Part shown: piece after piece, positions 1 to 9,600 of the stretch | Numbering within the stretch: position 1 is the first letter of the stretch | How the letters are laid out: the number at the start of each line of letters is the position of its first letter | Assembly: GCF_024170005.1 (NCBI RefSeq) | Contig: NZ_JALJXJ010000011.1 | Span: 124,001 to 188,000 of the forward strand | Reading direction: 5' to 3' | Length of the DNA: 64,000 nt | From: Azospirillum lipoferum | GTDB taxonomy: Bacteria; Pseudomonadota; Alphaproteobacteria; Azospirillales; Azospirillaceae | The notes under the pieces: generated by a model | Seen by the model: only the letters and a program-made list of their open reading frames with translations | Database searches by the model: none | What the model was told of the DNA's origin: nothing | Made by a program: the position numbers and the translations under genes

Positions 1-2
1 TC

Positions 3-1511
3 GAATGCTCGTCGCGCATCCTGCCGGAAATCCGCGAGTTCGAACGCACCTCAACCACCGCGCTGAACGCCTATCTCCAGCCGGTGGTCGGCAGCTATCT
101 CGCCAAGCTCGACAATGCGCTGGCGGGGGAGGGGTTCGGTGGACGCTTCCACATCGTTCAGTCGAACGGCGGCGTGATGTCCACCGACACCGCCCGGCGT
201 TTGCCGGTGCGCACCGCCCTGTCGGGGCCGGCGGCCGGCGTCATCGCCGCGGCGGCGATTTCCAAGGCGGCGGGTTTCCCCAACGTCATCACCGGCGACC
301 TCGGCGGCACCAGCTTCGACGTGTCGCTGGTGGTGGAAGGGCAGACCATGCTCGCCGCCCAGACCACCATCGATTTCGGTCTGGTCGTCCGCACCCCGAT
401 GATCGAGATCACCACCATCGGCGCCGGTGGTGGCTCCATCGCCGGGGTCGATCCCGGCGGCATGCTCCAGGTCGGGCCGGAGAGCGCCGGCTCACGTCCG
501 GGGCCGGTCTGCTATGGCCAGGGCAACACCCGTCCGACGCTGACCGACGCCAACGTGCTGCTCGGCCGCATCAATGCCGAGCGTCCCATCGGCGGCAAGC
601 TGGCGCGGCTGGACGTTGACGCCGCCCGAACCGCCATCGCCACTCATGTCGCCGAGCCGCTCGGTCTCGACGTCATGGCGGCGGCGGAGGCCGTGGTGCG
701 CATCGCCAACAGCAAGATGGCCGGCGCCATCCGCCTCGTCTCCATCGAGCGCGGCCACGATCCGGCCAAGTTCGCCGCCGTGCCCTTCGGCGGCGGCGGG
801 GCGCTGCATGTCGGCGCGCTGATCAAGGAGGTGGGCTTGAAGGCGGCGCTGGTGCCGCGCTTCCCCGGCGTGACCTCGGCGCTCGGCTGCGTCATCGCCG
901 ATATCCGCCATGATCAGGTGCAGACGGTCAACCTGCCCTTGGCCGGCATCGATGCCGGCTCGCTCGACCGCCGCATGGTCGAGGAGGCGTCCGCCGCCCG
1001 CGCCGTGGTCGAGGCTGCCGGTCTCAGCGTCGAGCGCATCGACCTCGTCTTCGAACTGGACATGCACTACATCGGCCAGACCCACACGGTCGCCGTGTCG
1101 CTGCCGGTGTCGGTCGAGAATGGCACCACCGGCGTCGATGAGGCGACCATCCGCGCCGCCTTCGAGCGCGCCTATCAGGCGTCCTTCAGCCGGCTGCTGC
1201 CGGGGGTGGGCGCCAAGATCGTCAACCTGCGCATCGCCGCCATCGGCCGCCGTCCGCATTTCGACCTCTCCGCCCTTGCTCCGGCGGCGGGCACCACGGT
1301 GGAGGGCGCCTATGCCGGGTCTCGGCCGGTGTGGTTCGACGGGGCTTGGCACGAGGCGGCGGTCTACAACCGGCTCGACCTGCCGGTCGGCGCGGTGATC
1401 CAGGGGCCGGCGATCCTGGAGCAGCCGGACGCCACCACCGTCATCGATCCCGACCTCAGCGCCCGCGTCGACGGCTTCGGCAACGTCATCGTCGAAAGGA
1501 GCGGCCGATGA
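3..1511 (+). CDS. hyuA: Hydantoinase/oxoprolinase family protein, HyuA-type subunit (5' end outside window)
   Basis: The frame is open from the first bases, so about 502 C-terminal residues are seen and the N-terminal part lies upstream. Family members use ATP to open hydantoin or oxoproline rings, or serve as subunits of acetone/acetophenone carboxylases. Visible hallmarks are the opening EIREFERTSTTALNAYL segment, SNGG, SGPAAGV, the glycine-rich GDLGGTSFDV phosphate-binding motif, GAGGGSIA and PFGGGGALH. The stop overlaps the next start as ATGA, the first of several such couplings in this operon. Which substrate it takes cannot be read from the sequence; a HyuB partner, if present, must lie upstream. 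Confidence 0.88.
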   Translation, partial: ECSSRILPEIREFERTSTTALNAYLQPVVGSYLAKLDNALAGEGFGGRFHIVQSNGGVMSTDTARRLPVRTALSGPAAGVIAAAAISKAAGFPNVITGDLGGTSFDVSLVVEGQTMLAAQTTIDFGLVVRTPMIEITTIGAGGGSIAGVDPGGMLQVGPESAGSRPGPVCYGQGNTRPTLTDANVLLGRINAERPIGGKLARLDVDAARTAIATHVAEPLGLDVMAAAEAVVRIANSKMAGAIRLVSIERGHDPAKFAAVPFGGGGALHVGALIKEVGLKAALVPRFPGVTSALGCVIADIRHDQVQTVNLPLAGIDAGSLDRRMVEEASAARAVVEAAGLSVERIDLVFELDMHYIGQTHTVAVSLPVSVENGTTGVDEATIRAAFERAYQASFSRLLPGVGAKIVNLRIAAIGRRPHFDLSALAPAAGTTVEGAYAGSRPVWFDGAWHEAAVYNRLDLPVGAVIQGPAILEQPDATTVIDPDLSARVDGFGNVIVERSGR

Positions 1512-2122
1512 GCGCCGTCGCCGTTCCCATCGAGCGCACCGCCCTGCTGGTCTGCGACCTCCAGAACGACTTCATTCACCTGGAAGGTGCCTATGGCCGG
1601 GCCGGGCAGACGGCACCGGAGATCCTGGCGCTGCCGGAGCGGGTGAGGCCGCTGGCCGATCTGCTGCGCGCGCGGGGCGGCTGGGTGATCTCGACCAACT
1701 TCACGCTCGTGCCCGGCCGCGGCGGCGAGCCGATGATCTCGCCTCACTTGAAGAGGTTGCGGCCCTTCCTGGTGAAGGGCGATTTCCAGCCGGGGAACTG
1801 GGGACACCGCACGGTGGACACGCTCCAGCCCGTCGATGTCGAGGTGGAGAAGATCGCCTATTCCGCCTTTTACATGTCCCGGCTGGAATGGGTCTTGCGG
1901 AAATGCGGGGTCGAGCGGCTGCTGGTCTGCGGCATCGTCACCAACGGCGGCGTCGCCTCGACCGTGCGCGACGCCCATGTCCGCGATTTCGACACCATCC
2001 TGCTGGAGGACGGCTGCGCCGCCTTCAGCCGCGAGGTGCATGAGGTCTCCGTCGCCGCCCTGCGCCCGATCTGCCGGGTGGCGACCGTCGCGGCGATGCT
2101 GGAGGAGGTTGCCAACTCATGA
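1508..2122 (+). CDS. Isochorismatase-fold cysteine-hydrolase family protein with Gly at the Cys position
   Basis: A 204-residue protein of the isochorismatase/nicotinamidase superfamily, which hydrolyses amides (with a Cys nucleophile) or vinyl ethers. The catalytic Asp is D17 in the CDLQNDF motif and the Lys is K115 in EKIAYSAF. The third position, normally Cys in TNVCV of amidohydrolases, is Gly148 in CGIVTNGGVAST; EntB/PhzD-type isochorismatases also carry Gly there. Length is normal. The start overlaps the hydantoinase stop and the end overlaps the flavoprotein start, both by ATGA, so it belongs to the same operon. An amidase role is therefore doubtful despite the hydantoinase neighbour. 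Confidence 0.85.
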   Translation: MSAVAVPIERTALLVCDLQNDFIHLEGAYGRAGQTAPEILALPERVRPLADLLRARGGWVISTNFTLVPGRGGEPMISPHLKRLRPFLVKGDFQPGNWGHRTVDTLQPVDVEVEKIAYSAFYMSRLEWVLRKCGVERLLVCGIVTNGGVASTVRDAHVRDFDTILLEDGCAAFSREVHEVSVAALRPICRVATVAAMLEEVANS

Positions 2123-3528
2123 GCCGCATCCTGCCCGCCGATGGCGTGGCGTTCGAGTTCACCGTCCCGGTCGTCGTGATCGGCGGTGGGGCGGCCGGCA
2201 TGGTCGCCGCGCTCGCCGCCCATGAACAGGGTGCAGGCGTGCTGGTGCTGGAGCGCGACGCGCTGCCGCAGGGGTCCACCGCCCTGTCGGCCGGACTGAT
2301 CCCGGCGCCGGGCACCCGCTGGCAGCGTGACGCCGGCATCGAGGACAGCCCGGAGCGCTTCGCCGCCGACATCATCGCCAAGGCGAAGGGGGAGTCGGAC
2401 CCGGCTGCGGTCGCCCGCGTGGCTCAGGCGATCGGACCAGCGCTGGAATGGCTGGCCGACCGCTATGGGTTGCCCTTCTCGGTGGTGGACAATTTCAGCT
2501 ATCCCGGCCATAGCGCCCGGCGCATGCACGGGCTGCCGAGCCGGGCGGGGGCGGAGCTGATCGACCGGCTGCGCGGTGCGGTCGAGGCCGCCGGCATCGA
2601 CGTGCTGTGCGAGGCGCATGTCACCGCCCTCTATGCCGCCGGCGCGGCAGTTCGCGGCGTCGAGATCACCCGGCCCGACGGCAGCGTCGAGCGGGTCGGC
2701 TGCGGCGCATTGATCCTCGCCTGCAACGGTTATGGCGGCAACAAGGCACTGGTCGAGCGGCATGTGCCGGAACTGGCCGACGCGCTCTATTTCGGCCATC
2801 CCGGCAACCAGGGCGACGCGCTGCTGTGGGGCGAGGCGCTCGGCGCCGCCACCCGGCATCTGTCGGGGCACCAGGGCCACGGGTCGGTCGCACATCCGGC
2901 CGGCATCCTCGTCACCTGGGCGACGATCACCGAGGGCGGCGTACAGTTGAATGCGGAAGGCCGGCGCTTTTCCAACGAGGCGCAGGGCTATTCGGAGCAG
3001 GCCGCCATCGTGCTGCGCCAGCCCGACGGAATCGCCTGGACCGTCTTCGACGACCGCATCGCCGCCATCGCCCGCCAGTTCGAGGATTTCCGGCAGGCCG
3101 AGGCGATGGGCGCGGTGCTGAGCGCCAATACCCCCGCCGAGCTTGCCCGTCTGATGAAGATCGACGCCGACGCGCTGACCGCTACGATGGCCGACATTGA
3201 CCGGTTGAAGGCGGAGGGCGGAACCGACGATTTCGGCCGCAGCTTCGCTGGCTCGGCCCCGCTGGTGCCGCCCTACCGGGCCGTCCGCGTCACCGGTGCC
3301 CTGTTCCACACCCAGGGCGGGCTGGTCGTCGGTGACGACGCGCGAGTCTTGAACGGACAGGGGAAGCCGCTGCCCAACCTCTATGCCGCCGGCGGCGCCG
3401 CTTGCGGCGTCTCGGGTTCCAAGGCGTCCGGCTATCTGTCCGGCAATGGCCTGCTGACCGCGGTGGCGCTGGGGCGCATCGCCGGGACGGCTGCGGCAGG
3501 CGCCGTTAGTGGGGAAACCAGCCAATGA
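2119..3528 (+). CDS. FAD-dependent dehydrogenase of the fumarate reductase/succinate dehydrogenase flavoprotein family
   Basis: A 469-residue soluble flavoprotein. The N-terminal dinucleotide-binding motif VVVIGGGAAGMVAA (residues about 16-29) is followed by an acidic strand end LVLERD; the C-terminal FAD segment is PNLYAAGGAACGVSG. The HTQGGL stretch before it matches the substrate-side loop of fumarate reductase and 3-ketosteroid or tricarballylate dehydrogenase relatives. Such enzymes introduce or reduce a C=C bond next to a carboxylate or ketone. There is no signal peptide or heme domain. It is translationally coupled to both neighbours. Placed before a LeuCD-type hydratase, desaturation followed by hydration is a reasonable inference; the substrate is unknown. 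Confidence 0.85.
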   Translation: MSRILPADGVAFEFTVPVVVIGGGAAGMVAALAAHEQGAGVLVLERDALPQGSTALSAGLIPAPGTRWQRDAGIEDSPERFAADIIAKAKGESDPAAVARVAQAIGPALEWLADRYGLPFSVVDNFSYPGHSARRMHGLPSRAGAELIDRLRGAVEAAGIDVLCEAHVTALYAAGAAVRGVEITRPDGSVERVGCGALILACNGYGGNKALVERHVPELADALYFGHPGNQGDALLWGEALGAATRHLSGHQGHGSVAHPAGILVTWATITEGGVQLNAEGRRFSNEAQGYSEQAAIVLRQPDGIAWTVFDDRIAAIARQFEDFRQAEAMGAVLSANTPAELARLMKIDADALTATMADIDRLKAEGGTDDFGRSFAGSAPLVPPYRAVRVTGALFHTQGGLVVGDDARVLNGQGKPLPNLYAAGGAACGVSGSKASGYLSGNGLLTAVALGRIAGTAAAGAVSGETSQ

Positions 3529-4931
3529 CGCAACAGCCACGCAGCCTGTTCGAAAAAGTCTGGGACGCCCATGTCGTGGCGACCCGGCCGGACGGTCAGG
3601 CCCTGCTCGCCATCGACCGTCATTTCCTGCACGAGGGCTCCTTCCACGCCTTCGGCATGATCGACCATGCCGGCCGCAAGGTGCGCCGGCCGGAGCTGAC
3701 CTTCGCCGTCGCCGACCATTATGTGCCCTCGCACAGCCGGTCCAAGCCGATCGCCGACCCCGAGATCGCCAACATGGTGACGATGCTGGAGGCGAATGCC
3801 GGCCGCCACGGTCTGCGCCATTTCGGCCTGCATGATCCGGCGCAGGGCATCGTCCATGTGCTGGCGCCGGAACAGGGGCTGACGCTACCCGGCCTGACCA
3901 TCGTCTGCGGCGACAGCCACACCTCCACCCATGGGGCCTTCGGGGCGCTGGCCTTCGGCATCGGTGCCACCGAGGTGTCGCATGTGCTGGCGACCCAGAC
4001 CCTGTGGCAGCGCCGGCCCAAGACCATGCGCATCACGGTGGACGAGATGCTGGGTCCGCATGTGACGGCCAAGGACCTGATCCTGGCGGTGATCGCCGCC
4101 ATCGGCGCCGACGGGGCCGCCGGTCATGTCATCGAATATGCTGGCAGCGCCATCCGCGCCCTGTCGATGGAAGGCCGGCTGACTATCTGCAACATGTCGA
4201 TCGAGGCGGGCGCGCGGGCTGGTATGATCGCGCCCGACGATACCACCTTCTCCTGGATCGAGGGGCGGCCTTTCGCTCCCAAGGGTGATCCGTTCGACCG
4301 CGCGGTGGAGCAGTGGCGGACCCTGCCCAGCGATGATGGTGCCGCTTTCGACCGCGAAATGACGCTGGACGCTGCGGACATCGCCCCGGTGGTGACCTGG
4401 GGCACCAGTCCGGAGACGGCGGTTCCGGTCACGGCGACGGTTCCCGATCCCGCTGCCGAGGCCGATCCGGTCCGCGCCGGCCAGATGCGCAAGATGCTGG
4501 ATTACATGGGTCTGGCCCCCGGCATGGCGCTGGAGGAGGTGGCGATCGACCGCGTCTTCATCGGCTCCTGCACCAACGCCCGGCTGGAGGATCTGCGTGC
4601 CGCCGCGGAGGTGCTGCGCGGCCGGCGGGCGGTTGTGCCGGGGCTGGTGGTGCCGGGATCGGCCCCGGTGCGCCGGCAGGCGGAGGCGGAAGGACTGGAG
4701 CGCGTCTTCATCGACTCCGGGCTGGAATGGGGGGAGCCCGGCTGCTCCATGTGCGTGGGCATCAACGGCGACCTCGTTCAGGCCGGGGAACGCTGCGCCT
4801 CCACCACCAACCGCAACTTCCCCGGCCGTCAGGGGCCGAACGCCCGCACCCATCTGATGAGCCCGGCGATGGCTGCCGCTGCCGCCGTGACTGGGCGCCT
4901 GACCGATGTCCGCAAGCTGGGAGCCGCATAG
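3525..4931 (+). CDS. leuC: 3-isopropylmalate dehydratase family, large subunit (LeuC-like)
   Basis: A 468-residue aconitase-superfamily large subunit carrying the [4Fe-4S] cluster. The ligands are visible as C349 in IGSCTNAR and C407/C410 in GCSMCVG; the CGDSHTSTHGAFG and NRNFPGRQG motifs are intact. In leucine synthesis LeuC isomerises isopropylmalate, but relatives hydrate maleate, dimethylmaleate or homoaconitate. The early substrate-facing segment reads HFLHEGSFHAF, unlike the HLVHEVTSPQAFEGL of housekeeping LeuC as I recall it. Together with its place in a hydantoinase/flavoprotein operon this suggests a catabolic paralogue. The start overlaps the upstream stop (ATGA); the small subunit follows after one base. 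Confidence 0.88.
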   Translation: MTQQPRSLFEKVWDAHVVATRPDGQALLAIDRHFLHEGSFHAFGMIDHAGRKVRRPELTFAVADHYVPSHSRSKPIADPEIANMVTMLEANAGRHGLRHFGLHDPAQGIVHVLAPEQGLTLPGLTIVCGDSHTSTHGAFGALAFGIGATEVSHVLATQTLWQRRPKTMRITVDEMLGPHVTAKDLILAVIAAIGADGAAGHVIEYAGSAIRALSMEGRLTICNMSIEAGARAGMIAPDDTTFSWIEGRPFAPKGDPFDRAVEQWRTLPSDDGAAFDREMTLDAADIAPVVTWGTSPETAVPVTATVPDPAAEADPVRAGQMRKMLDYMGLAPGMALEEVAIDRVFIGSCTNARLEDLRAAAEVLRGRRAVVPGLVVPGSAPVRRQAEAEGLERVFIDSGLEWGEPGCSMCVGINGDLVQAGERCASTTNRNFPGRQGPNARTHLMSPAMAAAAAVTGRLTDVRKLGAA

Positions 4932-4932
4932 G

Positions 4933-5532
4933 ATGGACCCGTTCGTCACGCTGACCGCACCGGCGGTGCCGCTCGACATCGCCAACATCGACACCGACCA
5001 GCTTCTGCCCGCCCGTTTCCTGAAGAAGCCGCGCAGCGCCGGCTACGGCAACTTCCTGTTCCATGACGAGCGCAAGCCAGGCTTCCCGTTGGACGACCCG
5101 GCCTATGGCCGCGCCCGTATTCTGGTGACCGACCGAAATTTCGGCTGCGGCTCCTCCCGCGAAGGGGCGGTCTATGCTCTGGTGGACGGCGGATTTCGCT
5201 GCGTCGTCGCCCCCAGCTTCGGCGACATCTTCGCCGCCAATGCCGCAAAGAACGGCCTGCTGACCGTCACCCTGCCCGAGGAGGTGGTGACAGGCCTGCG
5301 CCGCCAGTTGCAGGAGATGCCGGGCGCCACAGTCACCGTGGATTTGCCGGCCCAGACCCTGATTGGCCCGGACGGACAGGCGCTGTCCTTTGCCATTGAC
5401 CCGTTCAGGAAGGAATGTCTGGTCGAAGGGCTGGACGACGTGGCGCTGACTCTGCGCCATCAGGACGCCATCGATGCCTTCGACCGGACAGACGCGAAGC
5501 GTCGGCCCTGGGTGGTGCCGGCGACGGACTGA
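4933..5532 (+). CDS. leuD: 3-isopropylmalate dehydratase family, small subunit (LeuD-like)
   Basis: A 199-residue swivelling-domain partner of the preceding large subunit. The start chosen is ATG at 4933, one base after the leuC stop; a longer in-frame start at 4906 would run into leuC. The N-terminus has NIDTDQLLPARFLKK, the typical LeuD opening, and the conserved loop is RNFGCGSSRE. Substrate specificity in this family sits in the segment after FLKK; here it is PRSAGYGNFLFHDE rather than the TIKRTGLG-type sequence of leucine-pathway LeuD. This supports a different substrate but does not identify it. The gene converges on the polyphosphate kinase gene with only 10 bases between. Confidence 0.88.
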   Translation: MDPFVTLTAPAVPLDIANIDTDQLLPARFLKKPRSAGYGNFLFHDERKPGFPLDDPAYGRARILVTDRNFGCGSSREGAVYALVDGGFRCVVAPSFGDIFAANAAKNGLLTVTLPEEVVTGLRRQLQEMPGATVTVDLPAQTLIGPDGQALSFAIDPFRKECLVEGLDDVALTLRHQDAIDAFDRTDAKRRPWVVPATD

Positions 5533-5542
5533 ATGGCGCAGC

Positions 5543-6403
5543 CTATCCCTGACCGCGCCGTTCCTCGTCGGACATGCCGTTTGACGATTGGTCGGGCTGG
5601 ATGCCCAGCACCTCCGCGGCGATTTTTGCGACATTGCCGTTGATCGGCGGCGGAGCGATGTTCACGCCCTCCTTCAGGGCGCCGGTAACGATCTCCAGCA
5701 CCTTGAGGCGGGCGTACCATTTGGAGTTCGCCTCCACCGCATGCCAGGGAGCATTGATGGTGGAGGTGCGGTCGAACATCGCCTCCGCCGCCTTGACGTA
5801 GTCGTCCCATTTGGCGCGGTTGCGCAGATCCTCTTCCGTCAGCTTCCAGCGCTTGTAAGGGTTCTTCATCCGCTCGCGGAACCGCTCGAGCTGTTCTTCC
5901 GGGGTGATGTGCAGGAACAGCTTGACGATGCGCACGCCGTCGTCGGTCAGCAGCCGTTCGAACTCGTTGATCTCGTCATAGGCGCGCTTCCACTGGTCCT
6001 TGGCGGCGAACTTCTCCACCCGCTCCACCATGACGCGGCCATACCAGGAGCGGTCGAAGATAGCGAAGGTGCCGGCGGCCGGCAGCTTGGTCCAAAAGCG
6101 GTACAGGTAATGCTTTCCCTGCTCCTCCGCCGTCGGGGCGGAGATCGGCCAGACATGAAAGCCGCGGGGGTCAAGCGGCTCGGTCATGCGGCGAATGGCC
6201 CCACCCTTGCCGGCCGCGTCCCAGCCTTCGAACACCACGATGGCACGGCGCTTTTCGTGCCAATAGGTCTGCTGGATGTGCAGCAGTTCCTTCTGAAGCT
6301 TGCCGAGTCGGCGGTCGTATTCCTCCGCCGTATCGATCCGCACCTTGTTCTGGTCCAGTTTACCGAGGCGGATTTTCGAGACCTTGCCGGGCTTCTCGGC
6401 CAT
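5543..6403 (-). CDS. ppk2: Polyphosphate kinase 2 family protein
   Basis: A 286-residue PPK2-family kinase that transfers phosphate between polyphosphate and nucleotides. Walker A is GWDAAGKGG (residues 60-68), and the Walker B/lid region includes DRSWYGR (from D117) and the FRER motif. It has a single PPK2 domain with no transmembrane segment, so it is cytoplasmic. The start at 6403 was chosen because AGGA lies about 8 bases upstream; in-frame codons extend further but without a ribosome site or homology. It is divergent from the maltosyltransferase gene, sharing a 217-base intergenic region. Which nucleotide (ADP, GDP or AMP) is used cannot be told. Confidence 0.92.
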   Translation of the reverse strand: MAEKPGKVSKIRLGKLDQNKVRIDTAEEYDRRLGKLQKELLHIQQTYWHEKRRAIVVFEGWDAAGKGGAIRRMTEPLDPRGFHVWPISAPTAEEQGKHYLYRFWTKLPAAGTFAIFDRSWYGRVMVERVEKFAAKDQWKRAYDEINEFERLLTDDGVRIVKLFLHITPEEQLERFRERMKNPYKRWKLTEEDLRNRAKWDDYVKAAEAMFDRTSTINAPWHAVEANSKWYARLKVLEIVTGALKEGVNIAPPPINGNVAKIAAEVLGIQPDQSSNGMSDEERRGQG

Positions 6404-6620
6404 GCGCTGCATCCTGTGCTGGTGGGGTCGGTCGCGGGTTGCCGACAGGGCGGGCGGAACCTTCACCGCCCCGGCGGGTTGTCCGGCGGGGGCATGGTGT
6501 CGGCTTTCGTTTCGGCGCCGGCACACCCTTGAGGGGAACAGTACCGATGCCGCTTCGTCGATCCCACAACGCGGAGCGGCAGGCTGTCAACGGAGAAGCA
6601 GGGTCAAGGAAGGGGGTTCC

Positions 6621-9600
6621 ATGAGCATCGTCGGACCGCGCATTTACAACCTGTTTCCGACCCTGGTCGGTCCTGTGCGCGATTGGGCCGGGCACCTGCC
6701 ACGGATCCAGGGGATGGGATTCGACTGGATCTTTCTGAACCCGATCCATCAGCCTGGATTCTCCGGCAGCCTGTACGCCATCAAGGATCCCTACCGCCTG
6801 CACGACGCGCTCCGCGGCGGGTCGCACGAGAGCGACGACGAACTGCTGCGGCGCTTTACGGCGGAGGCCACGGCGCATGGCCAGTCGGTGATGATGGACT
6901 TCGTCATCAACCACACCTCCCGCGACGCTCTGCTGGTCGACCGCCATCCTGACTGGTACAAGCGCGGCCCGGACGGCGACCTGCACCGCCCGGGTGCCGT
7001 CGATCCCAACAACACTACCCATGTCACGGTGTGGGGCGATCTCGCCTCGCTGGACTATGATCAGGCGGAGTCGCGGGCCGGGCTGGTCGGCTACTGGTCC
7101 GACTATCTGCGCCACTATATCGGGCTGGGCGTGCGGGGTTTCCGCTGCGACGCCGCCTATCAGGTCCCGGCGGAGGTATGGAGGAGCCTGATCGAGGCCG
7201 CCCATGCGGTGAACCCGGAAGTGAAGTTCTTCGCCGAGACGTTGGGCTGTACAGTGGAGCAGGTGCGCGAGCTTTGCGGCGCCGGCTTCGACTTCCTGTT
7301 CAACAGCGCCAAATGGTGGGATTTCAAGGCCGACTGGCTGCTGGACCAGTATGAGGAGTTCCGCTGGATCGCCCCCTCCATCGCCTTCCCGGAAAGCCAC
7401 GACACCGACCGTCTGGCGGCGGAGGTCGGCAGCCAGGACGCGGTGCGGCTCGCCGCCCAGCTGAAGATGCATTACCTGTTCGCCGCCAGCTTCTCCACCG
7501 GCGTGATGATGCCGGTCGGCTTCGAATATGGCTTCACCCGCAAGCTGGACGTGGTGCGCACCGGCCCGGCCGATTGGGAGCAGCCGAAGCTGGACCTGAC
7601 CGGCTTCATCGGCGCCGTCAACGCCATGAAGGCCGCTACCCCGGCGCTGAATGTCGAGGGACCGCAGCGCCGCGTCACCTCGCCCCACAGCCCGGTGCTG
7701 GGGCTGATCCGGCAGGTGGACGGCGCAGCACTCGACCAGCCCGACGGCTGCGCGATCCTGGTGCTGAACCCGGATGAGAACCGGCCGCACACGTTGGATG
7801 TCGGGCCGGTGCTGGCAGCGACCGGCGGCACCTTCGAGGCGTTCGAGGACGTGACGCCGGAGGCCGATCCGCTGCCGATGGAGCCGGGTGCGGCGATGAT
7901 GCTGCGCCCGATGGAACTGCGCGTTTTCCGCGCCCGCGCTGCCCGCAGCCACCCGGTCGAACTGCACGACGTGGAGGAGCGGGAATGGATGGATTCCATC
8001 GCCGCCGGCCGCATGACTATCGAGAACGTCTATCCGGAACTGGACGGCGGCCGCTTCGCCATCAAGCGCGCGGTCGGCGACGTGATGGAGGTGTGGGCCG
8101 ACATCTACACCGACGGCACCTTCGTACTGGCGGCTTCCGTGATGTACAAGGCGAACGGCGACGAGGCGTGGAACGAAGCGCCGATGCGCCTCCACGAGAA
8201 CGACCGCTGGGTTGGCCACGTGCCGCTGACCCGCAACGCCCGCTACACATACAGCATCGAAGCTTGGCGCGACGTCTGGGAAAGCTGGCGCGCCGACTTC
8301 AAGAAGAAGGTCGATGCCGGCATGGTCGTCGATCTGGAACTGGTGGAGGGCCGCCGCTTCGTCGAGCAGGCGCTGGACCTGAACCATGGTGACGGCCGCG
8401 CCGCCTTGCAGGCGGTGATCGAGCGGATGCAGTCGCTCACCGGCCGCGAGGCCATCGACTACGCCCTGTCAGACGAACCGCGCCGGGTCATGAAGCAGTA
8501 TGGCGAGCGGCAGTACAAGTCCCGCTATGTGCGCGAACTGGAGGTCTATGTCGACCGCACCGCCGGTGCCTATTCGGCATGGTTCGAGATCTTCCCGCGT
8601 TCCGCCTCGCCCGACCCGTCGCGTCCGGGCACCTTCGATGACGTGGTGAACCTGCTGCCCATGGTGCGCGACATGGGCTTCGACGTGCTGTATTTCCCGC
8701 CGGTCCATCCCATCGGCCGTGCCTTCCGCAAGGGCAAGAACAACACGCTGAACCCCGGTCCCGACGATCCCGGCGTGCCCTATGCCATCGGCGCCGAGGA
8801 GGGCGGGCACGATGCCATCGATCCGATGATCGGCGACTTCGACAGCTTCCGCCGGTTGGTGCGCGAGGCTAAGCGCCATGGCATAGAGATCGCGCTGGAC
8901 TTCGCCGTCCAGTGCTCCCCCGATCATCCCTGGGTGAAGGAGCATCCGCACTGGTTCTACTGGCGGCCCGACGGCACCATCCGCTACGCCGAGAATCCGC
9001 CCAAGAAGTACCAGGACATCGTCAATGTCAGTTTCTACCGCCAGTCCTATCCGGATTTGTGGTACGCGCTGCGCGACGTCGTGCTGATGTGGTGCGGGGA
9101 GGGGGTGCGCATCTTCCGTGTCGACAACCCCCACACCAAGCCATTCCCCTTCTGGGAATGGATGATCCGCGAGGTGCAGGACCGCTACCCCGACGCCCTG
9201 TTCCTGGCCGAAGCCTTCACCCGGCCCAAGCTGATGAAGCGGCTGGCCAAGGTCGGCTTCACCCAGTCCTACAGCTATTTCACCTGGCGCACCACCAAGG
9301 CGGAGCTGACCGAATATCTGACCGAGCTGACCCAGGGTGAATCGCGGGAGTATATGCGGCCGAACTTCTTCGCCAACACGCCGGACATTCTGCCGCCGAT
9401 CCTGACCCGTGGCGGCCGGCCAGCACACATGATGCGGGCGGTGCTGGCGGCGACGCTGGCCGGCGTCTACGGGCTTTACGGTCCCTATCTGCTGTGCGAG
9501 GCGGAGGCCTATCCCGGCAAGGAGGAATACAACCATTCAGAGAAGTACGAGATCCGCCACTGGGACTGGAACAAGCCCGGCAACATCCGCGACTATGTGA

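Noticed and set aside
3525..5532. Calling the LeuC/LeuD pair the leucine biosynthesis enzyme
   Set aside because: Family is certain, but operon partners and the altered substrate-side segments do not fit leucine synthesis, so it was left as LeuCD-like.
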